Source: UBA2336 sp049306095
GTDB taxonomy: Bacteria; Bacteroidota; Bacteroidia; Cytophagales; Cyclobacteriaceae
DNA: 64,000 nucleotides
Direction of reading: 5' to 3'
NCBI GenBank assembly: GCA_049306095.1
Contig: JBAQPU010000049.1
Span: 38,095-102,094 of the forward strand
Shown here: piece after piece, positions 57,404-64,000 of the stretch
Numbering within the stretch: the stretch's first letter is position 1
How the letters are laid out: every line of letters starts with the position of its first letter
Notes under the pieces: generated by a model
Seen by the model: only the letters and a program-made list of their open reading frames with translations
Told to the model about the DNA's origin: nothing
Databases searched by the model: none
Made by a program: the position numbers and the translations under genes

Positions 57404-59578
57404 TTACTTTTGACCTGGATGATATTTCTTCCTGGCACCCTTTTCAACATCTTCCTTATAAAACAAGACATCTTTAAACTGCACATCGGCATAACGCTGT
57501 GCCTGATCAAAAAAATGTGGTGAAGAAGGGTCCCCACTTTGGCCTCCCGCTAAAATACTTTTAGCCTTAACCCTATTTCCAAACTCAACCACTGCAACAA
57601 AACTGTTTCCGTAAGTTCCGTAAATTCGTTTTGTTTTTTGATTACCTCGCGCACCGAAGGATGCCAGCGCACCCCAATTACCGGAAGCCAGGCCAACCGG
57701 AATGCTTGGTTTGGTATCATCAAAAGTTTGTTTGATGTTTCCGTTTATTCGTTGCAGCCGGTTGATTTCACCCCAGGGAGTATCCCACTTACCGAAATCA
57801 TCCGTGATTTTTTGTACTGCTTTCGAAAAAACCTCCAACCGTTCTTCTAAAGGTGATGTTGTTCCGAACGAGTCAATCACATCAATCAGCTCCATTTCAG
57901 GATCGCGCTTACCTTCCCGCATATAAATAGAGAGATAAAAATGTGCCAGCGACATACCAACCGATTCTTTTGAAACGGTTCTGTCCCACGTGCGCAACAC
58001 ATCCACCGCTGGTTTTATGGAAGCATATTTTGTCTTTCCTATTTTATCGTATGCTTCTATCAATCCCGGAATTAATTTTTCAAACGCAGGCAGGTAGGGG
58101 TCGTAGGCAGTTGTAATGAGCTTGCCTAATGTAAAGCCGGTGTTACCCGTCAGTACCCGTATGGCGTGTATGCCCCTGAAGTTTTCGGGCTCGGTGGCCA
58201 TATAGTATGGATAGCTTTCTTTTTTTGGACTGAATTCCAGTGCTGAGGTGAAAGGTGTAGAATTACAATTTTGTATCCAGCCGTTGCCCGGATTGTGTAC
58301 CTGTATTGCCTCGGCAACCGTGTGCAGCCCCTGCCAATCTGTTTTTGGGTCGCTTCCATCTACGGGTTTACTGTAATCGAATTGGACATCACGTTTGGGA
58401 ATAAAATTTCCCTGGAAGAGTGCAATATTTCCCTGAGCATCTGCATACACGGTGTTGTTGGAGGAATTAGCACGAAGATCCATCATGTGAAGAAAATCGT
58501 CATACGATTTTGCTTTTGTGCGTGTGAACGACTGCTCCAGGGCTTTAGCCGGGTTCCAATTCATGGCGGTGGCTGTCCACCGGTGGTTGGTCGTGTGAGT
58601 TATAGGCCCATGATGGGTACGGTAGAGTGTAAAACTTTTTTCTTTTAAAGCATCACCGTCACGATATTTTAATACGATGGTTTTTTCAGTTACCGGCCGA
58701 AGTTCTTTTCCATACTGATAAAATCGCTTTCCACCTTTTTCAACAATTGTTTCAACAAACTCATCCATCACATCGGTATAAGAAGAAGTGTGCATCCATC
58801 CTGTTTTATCATTGAAGCCCTGGTAAATAAAAAACTGCCCCCAGGTAACGGCACCATATGCATTCAATCCTTCGTCACTTACTACGTGAACTTCGCCTCT
58901 GAAAAAGAACGAGGTGTGAGGATTGATTAGCAACATCGCGTTGCCCGACTCCGTAAGCTTTCCTGAAATGGCAAATCCGTTAGAGCCCTGCGGTTCTTCT
59001 AAAGCGGGATCAATCATTGGATGAAGTGAAGATTGTTTTGAGTACACCAGCGAGTCATACAACTCCTGGATTTTTTGAACGGAAACTGATTCGATATCGC
59101 CCCCAATCGATCCTTCTGAAAAATACATCGGCATCCACGGTTCGAATCGCGTGAGTAGCAATGGTTTTACTTCGGGGTGTGTGTAGAGATAGTAATTCAC
59201 ACCATCGGCAAAGGCATTACATAAATTTTTTAGCCACGCAGGACTTGCTTCGTATTGCGCCACTGCCTCTTCTTTGGTCATGAAAAGATTTGCGCGCAGG
59301 TCGCTGTAGAGCTGATCTTCCCCCTCGGTTTCGGCCAATCGTCCAATGGCCCAGGCATAATTTCGTTCTACCCGTTTGAAGTCGTCCTCACACTGCGCAT
59401 ACAACATTCCAAAAACAGCATCGGCATCGGTTTTTCCATAAATGTGCGGAACACCAAAATCATCCCGAATAATTGTAACCTGGGCCGCCTGATCTTTCCA
59501 TCGGGTGATTTCACTCTCTTTTTCGGAGGAACACCCCCCAACAAACAAGACTAATAGAAGTAAAGCTGTGGATTTCAT
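57404..59578 (-). CDS. Penicillin-acylase-family lipoprotein hydrolase
   Basis: 724 residues from the ATG at 59578. Lipobox FVGGCSSE (Cys16). The Ntn-hydrolase layout is visible: alpha-chain part (ITRWKDQAAQVTIIRDDFGV, residues about 24-43), then the autoprocessing site with nucleophile Ser199 in PQGSNGFAIS, and the beta chain with HTSFFFRGEVHVVS. Members hydrolyse acyl-homoserine lactones, penicillins or other N-acyl amides; the substrate here is open. Being lipid-anchored, it would act in the periplasm or on the outer membrane. The frame extends to 59641 but the shorter start fits the signal peptide. Confidence 0.9.
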   Translation of the reverse strand: MKSTALLLLVLFVGGCSSEKESEITRWKDQAAQVTIIRDDFGVPHIYGKTDADAVFGMLYAQCEDDFKRVERNYAWAIGRLAETEGEDQLYSDLRANLFMTKEEAVAQYEASPAWLKNLCNAFADGVNYYLYTHPEVKPLLLTRFEPWMPMYFSEGSIGGDIESVSVQKIQELYDSLVYSKQSSLHPMIDPALEEPQGSNGFAISGKLTESGNAMLLINPHTSFFFRGEVHVVSDEGLNAYGAVTWGQFFIYQGFNDKTGWMHTSSYTDVMDEFVETIVEKGGKRFYQYGKELRPVTEKTIVLKYRDGDALKEKSFTLYRTHHGPITHTTNHRWTATAMNWNPAKALEQSFTRTKAKSYDDFLHMMDLRANSSNNTVYADAQGNIALFQGNFIPKRDVQFDYSKPVDGSDPKTDWQGLHTVAEAIQVHNPGNGWIQNCNSTPFTSALEFSPKKESYPYYMATEPENFRGIHAIRVLTGNTGFTLGKLITTAYDPYLPAFEKLIPGLIEAYDKIGKTKYASIKPAVDVLRTWDRTVSKESVGMSLAHFYLSIYMREGKRDPEMELIDVIDSFGTTSPLEERLEVFSKAVQKITDDFGKWDTPWGEINRLQRINGNIKQTFDDTKPSIPVGLASGNWGALASFGARGNQKTKRIYGTYGNSFVAVVEFGNRVKAKSILAGGQSGDPSSPHFFDQAQRYADVQFKDVLFYKEDVEKGARKKYHPGQK

Positions 59579-59743
59579 ACTGAATAAAGATTTTGGCAAC
59601 AGAAATAAAAGACGAACATACCGCCCGGTTCTGTACTGCAATAAGGGATTATTTTTGGTTTTCAGATACCTGAATTACGTAAAAGGCCTGAATATGAAGA
59701 TTTTTCATCCTTTTGATCCACTGGAATTAATCCTATAACATTT

Positions 59744-59772
59744 TTTGTTTCCATGTCAGCCCTTTAATTTTG
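59744..59772 (+). promoter_or_regulatory. Complete Bacteroidota promoter for the DksA-like gene
   Basis: TTTG (59744-59747), 17 bp, TAATTTTG (59765-59772), matching both the -33 and -7 elements. The ATG at 59793 is 20 bp downstream. Confidence 0.7.
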
Positions 59773-59792
59773 CGCGAACTTTTTTTAACGAG

Positions 59793-60437
59793 ATGGCTAA
59801 GAAAAAAACACCCGCCAAAGCAGCTAAGAAAACTGTGAAGGCAAAAGCAAAAAAGGCTCAAAAGGCAGCCCCCAAGAAAAAGGCTGTTGCCAAAAAGGTT
59901 GCTCCAAAAAAAGTGGTAGCCAAAAAGGAAACTACCGTTAAAAAAGCAGCAGAGAAAGTTGCTGCCAAACCGGCACCTCCGCAGTTAGGAGCTTTTCCCA
60001 TGCTTACACAGCGCCCCATTGCTCATGTGAAACCTACAAAAGGAAACAGCGCGAAAGACGAAAGAACACGTTACTCCGATGAAGAGCTGAAAGAGTTTGA
60101 AAAACTGATTGTTGAAAAGCTGGATAAGGCCAAAGGCGAATACAAAATATTGAAGGATACACTAAGTCGTGATAACGATGCAGGTACGGATGCCACCTCC
60201 GGAGGAAATACCAAAGTACTGGAGGACGGAGCAGAAACAGCTGAAAAAGAAAACCTGAGCCAACTGGCAGCCCGCCAGCAAAAGTTTATCATGAATCTTG
60301 AGAATGCACTGGTGCGGATTAAAAATGGCACGTACGGAATTTGTTCGGTTACCGGCAAGTTAATTTCAAAAGAACGGTTAATTGCCGTGCCACACACTAC
60401 GCAATCAATCGAAGCAAAGATGATGAAGCAGGACTAA
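59793..60437 (+). CDS. DksA/TraR-like protein with lysine-rich N-terminus and degraded zinc finger
   Basis: 214 residues from the ATG at 59793 (the frame is open from 59745, but those codons precede the promoter's expected start zone poorly). Residues 1-65 are Lys/Ala repeats like histone H1 tails (AKKTVKAKAKKAQ). The C-terminal domain has the coiled helix with DELKEFEKLIVEKLDKA-like pattern and NGTYGICSVTGKLISKERLI (about 184-203). Only one of the four zinc cysteines remains, as in other Bacteroidota homologues. A role at RNA polymerase or in DNA binding is possible. Confidence 0.82.
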   Translation: MAKKKTPAKAAKKTVKAKAKKAQKAAPKKKAVAKKVAPKKVVAKKETTVKKAAEKVAAKPAPPQLGAFPMLTQRPIAHVKPTKGNSAKDERTRYSDEELKEFEKLIVEKLDKAKGEYKILKDTLSRDNDAGTDATSGGNTKVLEDGAETAEKENLSQLAARQQKFIMNLENALVRIKNGTYGICSVTGKLISKERLIAVPHTTQSIEAKMMKQD

Positions 60438-60509
60438 ACGGAACACTGGATTCTTGTCATTGGCAATCAGCACCAGGATCAAGCAACCAGAATCAAGAAT
60501 CTAGAACCT
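60438..60509. repeat. Intergenic palindrome C (CTAGATTCTTG vocabulary)
   Basis: Left arm CACTGGATTCTTGTCATTGG (from 60445) and right arm CCAGAATCAAGAATCTAGAA (60487-60506) are inverted with one short mismatch block. The right arm is almost the inverse of the left arm of palindrome B at 12318-12345. It fills the gap before scpB. Confidence 0.75.
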
Positions 60510-61094
60510 ATGGACTTTTTACAAAATCATATTGAGGCGCTCATTTTTTGTTCGCCAACACCCATTAAAATTTCAGACATTAAAGCCTGCCTCTCTGAAA
60601 TGTTCGGAGCGGATGTTCCTGAGGATGACATCGTCAACGCTATTAAAAGACTGGAGGAGAAATTTCACCAGGATGAATTTTCATTTCAGTTGAACCGCGC
60701 GGGTGGAGGCTATCAGTTTTTAACCAAGCCGGCTTACCAATCGAGCATTGGAATTTTGTTGAAGCAACAGTCGAAGAAAAGACTTTCAACATCGGCCATG
60801 GAAACACTTTCCATCATTGCCTACCGCCAGCCCATTTCAAAAACAGAAATCGAAAATATCAGGGGTGTAAATTGCGACTACGCAGTTCAAAAGTTGCTGG
60901 ATAAAGGATTAGTTGAAATTACCGGCAAAGCCGAAACCATTGGCCGGCCAATGCTTTATGGAACCACTCCAAAATTTATGGAGTACTTCGGTATCAATGA
61001 TATTGGTGAACTTCCGGTACCCAAAGATTTCACCGGTGACCTGAACACGATTGGAGAAAATACCGACCTAAAAGAGCCCGATGCGCAGGCGTGA
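60510..61094 (+). CDS. scpB: Segregation and condensation protein B
   Basis: 194 residues, MDFLQNHIEALIFCSPTPIK onward, with the two winged-helix halves (LETLSIIAYRQPISKTEIEN, then IRGVNCDYAVQKLLDKGLVE about 107-140). ScpB joins SMC-ScpA in compacting and segregating the chromosome. Its stop overlaps the next start by 14 bp. The scpB-rluB pairing is common in bacteria. scpA is not in the window. Confidence 0.93.
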   Translation: MDFLQNHIEALIFCSPTPIKISDIKACLSEMFGADVPEDDIVNAIKRLEEKFHQDEFSFQLNRAGGGYQFLTKPAYQSSIGILLKQQSKKRLSTSAMETLSIIAYRQPISKTEIENIRGVNCDYAVQKLLDKGLVEITGKAETIGRPMLYGTTPKFMEYFGINDIGELPVPKDFTGDLNTIGENTDLKEPDAQA

Positions 61095-62520
61095 TTCAGG
61101 ATCGGCCAGGGGCGACAAGGGAAAATCCGGAGGAAGATCGGCCGGTCGCAGCGGAGCACGTTCCAACGATTCCCGGGAAAAGAAGTCTTTTTCTCGATCA
61201 CGAAACGATCGGGATGAATCAAAACCTAAGCGTTCCGGATTTTCAGGAGAAAAATCTGAGAGAAGATCAAGCGCGAAAGATTTTTCGAAGCCTAACCGTA
61301 AATCATTCGGTCGTTCAAGAGGAGAAGGGTTCTCATCGCGTGAAGAGCGCCCGTTTTCACGTTCACGTGATGACCGTGACGAGTCAAATCCAGGACGTTC
61401 TAAATTTTCTGGAGAAGAAAGAGGAGAACGCAAATCATTCGGAGGAAAATCTTTTTCACGTTCACGTGATACCCGTAACGAATCGAATCCGGGACGTTCT
61501 AAATTTTCCGGAGAGGAAAGAGGTGAGCGCAAATCATACGAAAAGAAATCTTTTTCCCGTTCACGTGATAACCGCGAAGAATCGAAACCAAGGCGCAGGT
61601 TTTCAGAAGATGAAAAAGGAGAACGTAAAGGTTTTTCAACACCACGTGGAGAAAAGTCATTTGATCGTGACAACCAGTCACCCGAAAAGAAAGGATTCTT
61701 TTCAAAACTAAGTCGTGGAGGAAAAACATACGAGCGCAGGCACGACCCGGATTTTGGTAAATCGGTAAAAGATTTCTCGAACCAAAAAGAAGAAGCGAAG
61801 GACTCATCTTCCGATAAAATCCGCCTGAACCGGTACATTTCAAATAGTGGAGTGTGCTCGAGGCGCGAGGCTGATGAATTGATTAAGATGGGGTTGGTTT
61901 CTGTAAACGGAACGGTGATTACCGAAATGGGGTACAAAGTAAATCGCGGTGATAGCGTGAAGTATGAAGGAAAAACACTTCGTGCTGAAAGGCCTGTTTA
62001 CATTTTACTGAATAAACCAAAAGGATTTTTAACCACCACGAAAGATCCGCAGGAGCGCAATACGGTTATGCAAATTATTGCCGGAGCCGTGAAAGAGCGT
62101 GTTTACCCTGTTGGTCGACTGGATAGAAACACAACAGGATTGCTTTTGCTTACCAACGATGGCGAATTGACCGATAAGCTTTCGCATCCATCGTACAATG
62201 TTAAAAAGATTTACAAAGCAGAATTAGATAAGCCGTTGACGAAAGCCGACTTCCAAAAAATTAAGGATGGCATTCAATTAGAAGAAGGCAAAGCGATGGT
62301 AGACGACCTGGCCATTGTTTCGGATGACGGCAAAACCGTAGGTATTGAAATTCACATTGGCTGGAACCGCGTGATCCGCAGAATTTTCGAACGCCTCGAA
62401 TACCAGGTTGTAAAGCTGGATCGTTCGGTCTATGCCGGCCTGGACAAGAAAGATTTAAGCCGCGGTCACTGGAGATTTCTCACCAAAGAAGAAGTTGTTC
62501 GGTTAAAACATTATAAATGA
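61081..62520 (+). CDS. RluB-type pseudouridine synthase with RS/RGG-rich repeat N-terminus
   Basis: 479 residues. The first 240 are disordered Arg/Ser/Glu/Lys-rich repeats; at DNA level GTTCACGTGA occurs at 61361, 61460 and 61559, exact 99-bp (33-codon) spacing. An S4 domain (RLNRYISNSGVCSRREADEL, about 247-266) and a pseudouridine synthase domain with the catalytic Asp in VGRLDRNTTGLLLLT (about 343-357) follow. Related enzymes make pseudouridine 2605 in 23S rRNA. The tail is ordinary. It overlaps scpB by 14 bp and ends before a terminator. The start MRRRDSGSARGD is the first usable ATG. Confidence 0.88.
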   Translation: MRRRDSGSARGDKGKSGGRSAGRSGARSNDSREKKSFSRSRNDRDESKPKRSGFSGEKSERRSSAKDFSKPNRKSFGRSRGEGFSSREERPFSRSRDDRDESNPGRSKFSGEERGERKSFGGKSFSRSRDTRNESNPGRSKFSGEERGERKSYEKKSFSRSRDNREESKPRRRFSEDEKGERKGFSTPRGEKSFDRDNQSPEKKGFFSKLSRGGKTYERRHDPDFGKSVKDFSNQKEEAKDSSSDKIRLNRYISNSGVCSRREADELIKMGLVSVNGTVITEMGYKVNRGDSVKYEGKTLRAERPVYILLNKPKGFLTTTKDPQERNTVMQIIAGAVKERVYPVGRLDRNTTGLLLLTNDGELTDKLSHPSYNVKKIYKAELDKPLTKADFQKIKDGIQLEEGKAMVDDLAIVSDDGKTVGIEIHIGWNRVIRRIFERLEYQVVKLDRSVYAGLDKKDLSRGHWRFLTKEEVVRLKHYK

Positions 62521-62574
62521 TTGCTGAGTAGGGGTGGCACATAATTATGTGTTTCTACCGGGTGATACAAATAA

Positions 62575-62602
62575 AAAATGCTGACTTTTGGGTCAGCATT
62601 TT
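62575..62602. terminator. Terminator after the pseudouridine synthase gene
   Basis: AAAATGCTGAC (62575-62585) pairs perfectly with GTCAGCATTTT (62592-62602), six-base loop, T-rich tail. It also lies downstream of tRNA-Phe on the minus strand. A palindrome CACATAATTATGTG lies at 62538-62551. Confidence 0.85.
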
Positions 62603-62649
62603 GTGTTTTCTCCAGACAAGTAAGCCTCGTCAGGATGTTTTTTAGGATG

Positions 62650-62722
62650 TGGTGACGGAGGGAATTGAACCCCCGACACAAGGATTTTCAGTCCTTTGCT
62701 CTACCAACTGAGCTACGTCACC
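62650..62722 (-). tRNA. tRNA-Phe (GAA)
   Basis: On the minus strand a 73-nt cloverleaf: acceptor GGTGACG / CGTCACC with discriminator A, D-arm GCTCAGTTGGTAGAGC, anticodon stem AAGGA/TCCTT around CTGAAAA with anticodon GAA, T-arm GGTTCAATTCC-type. No CCA is encoded. Surrounding sequence is free of other tRNAs. Confidence 0.96.
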
Positions 62723-62808
62723 TAAAAATTATCCCCCGAATTCTCGGGGGAAGGGGCACAAAAGTATATATTTTTATATTGTATGCAAAACATATAATTC
62801 AAGAGGGA

Positions 62809-64000
62809 TGATCCAGCAAATTGCATTTGTACTAACCCTTGGCACAGCCGCCTTTTTTCTGCGCAAACGAATTCTTTTACTCCGCAGCAATATCAGGCTG
62901 GGGAAAAAGAACGAGATCTCCGATCGTAAGTCGCAGCGCATTCAGAACATGATGTTGGTTGCTTTTGGGCAAAAGAAAATGTTCAAGAAATTCATTCCTG
63001 CGGTTCTTCACTTCTTCGTCTATTTCGGGTTTCTGGTGATTAACCTGGAGGTGCTGGAGTTTATAATTGACGGCCTGGCGGGAACACACCGGATTTTTGC
63101 TCCCTATCTCGGAAACTTCTACTCTTTTTTGATGAATTTCTTTGAGTTTCTCGCCTTTACGGTCTTAACCGCTTGTGTGATTTTTTTGATTAGAAGAAAT
63201 ATTTTGAAGGTGGGAAGGTTTCAATCAGCCGAGATGACCCGCTGGCCGAGATTAGATGCGAATGTGATTCTTTTCACGGAGATCATTTTAATGATCGCCA
63301 TTTTTAAAATGAATGCAGCAGATCAGATTTTGCAAAGTCGTGGAGTGGAGCATTATACATCAACAGGCACTCTTTACTTCAGCAGTTTCCTGATTCCTGT
63401 CCTGGAAAATTTCAGCACACCCTTCCTGGTTGTTACCGAACGCACGGCCTGGTGGTTTCACATCATAGGAATATTGAGTTTCGCGGTTTATGTAACCTAC
63501 TCAAAGCACCTCCATATTTTTATGGCTTTTCCCAACACCTACTTTGCCAAGCTTCAACCGAAAGGCCACATCAACAACATGCCGGTGGTAACCACCGAAG
63601 TAAAATCAATGCTGGGGTTGGCCGATGCATCGGCACCGGCAACCGCTGCCGAGCCGGGACGCTTCGGAGCAAAAGATATAAATGATCTTTCATGGAATAA
63701 TCTTCTGGCGGCATATTCATGTACTGAATGCGGAAGGTGTACAGCCGAATGCCCCGCTAACCTCACCGGCAAAAAACTTTCTCCCAGAAAGATCATGATG
63801 GACACCCGCGACAGGATGGAGGAGGTAGGAAATAGTTTATTGAAAGGAGGAGCGGGGCTGAATGACGGCAAGTCATTATTGAACGACTACATCACGAAAG
63901 AAGAAATTAATGCGTGTACCAGTTGCAACGCCTGTGTGGAAGCTTGCCCGGTTATGATTAATCCGCTGGAGATTATTGTGGAGTTAAGGCGCTTCGTGGC
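62809..64000 (+). CDS. (Fe-S)-binding membrane oxidoreductase, HdrC/NarI-like (3' end outside window)
   Basis: 397 codons read before the window ends. About four or five hydrophobic segments (starting IAFVLTLGTAAFFL) form a NarI-like membrane part (about 1-230). A ferredoxin domain follows, with CTECGRCTAECP (about 305-316) and CTSCNACVEACP (about 370-381), the two C-x2-C-x2-C-x3-CP cluster motifs. It resembles the GlpC/HdrD-type or electron-transfer subunits that feed electrons to quinone. In Bacteroidota such genes often precede a second Fe-S gene, which would lie beyond the window. A GAGGG run just before ATG resembles a ribosome site. Confidence 0.88.

Noticed and set aside
61361..61568. 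CACGTG cores in the three 99-bp repeats as parS sites
   Set aside because: Flanks read GTTCACGTGATx and lack the required NAAC half; they follow the coding repeat.
61068..61937. 289-codon open frame on the minus strand, antisense to the pseudouridine synthase arm
   Set aside because: Its Arg/Ser/Phe-rich product mirrors the plus-strand repeats; the real gene with S4 and catalytic domains is on the plus strand.
1..64000. Prophage, insertion sequence, CRISPR array or defence island
   Set aside because: No transposase, integrase, Cas, phage structural or restriction gene is seen; gene content is core and envelope.

Overview
The window looks like a chromosomal segment of a Bacteroidota bacterium, most likely of the Cytophagales group. 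The evidence is the gliding/type IX secretion genes gldD and gldJ, many promoters with the Bacteroidota -7 element TAnnTTTG, few clear Shine-Dalgarno sequences, the gene order mutY-ssb-gldD, DUF4175 and CarboxypepD_reg-like proteins, and about 45% GC by eye. There is no prophage, transposase or CRISPR array. Almost every gene belongs to housekeeping or envelope physiology.

Layout: 1-2660 (minus) is rng, a 29-codon ribosomal-type gene, a membrane-anchored TPR protein and HU. 2760-6850 (plus) is mutY, ssb, gldD, a class V aminotransferase and a YCII protein. 6855-10837 holds a 2H phosphoesterase, ispH, small proteins and an HtrA protease. 11130-14255 (plus) holds an RlmI-like methyltransferase and two NAD(P)-dependent reductases. 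14369-19748 holds an M20 amidohydrolase, a Rieske protein, secreted proteins of unknown role and a CarboxypepD_reg-like protein. 19838-26664 (minus) is a fatty-acid beta-oxidation operon, marR-fadB-fadA-fadE, interrupted twice by four-helix-bundle (23S-IVS/S23 family) genes. 26826-29857 is a PadR regulator plus an FtsX-type permease. 29858-41510 (minus) holds TPR and Ig-like envelope proteins, a methyltransferase, mnmG, ybeY, an RsbW-like ATPase, a DUF4175 protein and an AhpD-like protein. 41586-50870 holds comF, gldJ, mfd, a THUMP-like methyltransferase and a flavoprotein. 50950-57273 holds a membrane protein/HTH pair, asd, a lamin-tail surface protein, an S41 peptidase and two paralogous lipoproteins. 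57404-64000 holds a penicillin-acylase-family lipoprotein, a DksA-like protein, scpB, an RluB-type pseudouridine synthase, tRNA-Phe(GAA) and a truncated Fe-S membrane oxidoreductase.

Two patterns stand out. First, many intergenic gaps hold imperfect palindromes built from short repeated words. Each has its own vocabulary but the same design. Two of them enclose a complete four-helix-bundle gene inside the beta-oxidation operon, like the intervening sequences of 23S rRNA genes. The others are empty hairpins. I read these as one family of IVS-like elements with autonomous and non-autonomous forms; this is inference from layout and repeats.

Second, the mnmG neighbourhood carries two near-consensus parS sites beside two perfect DnaA boxes (36429-36508). 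A 43-bp AT-only tract with a cluster of DnaA-box-like 9-mers lies 5 kb away (31724-32029). This suggests the replication origin is in or near this window, although the minus-strand operon beside it would be transcribed against the fork.
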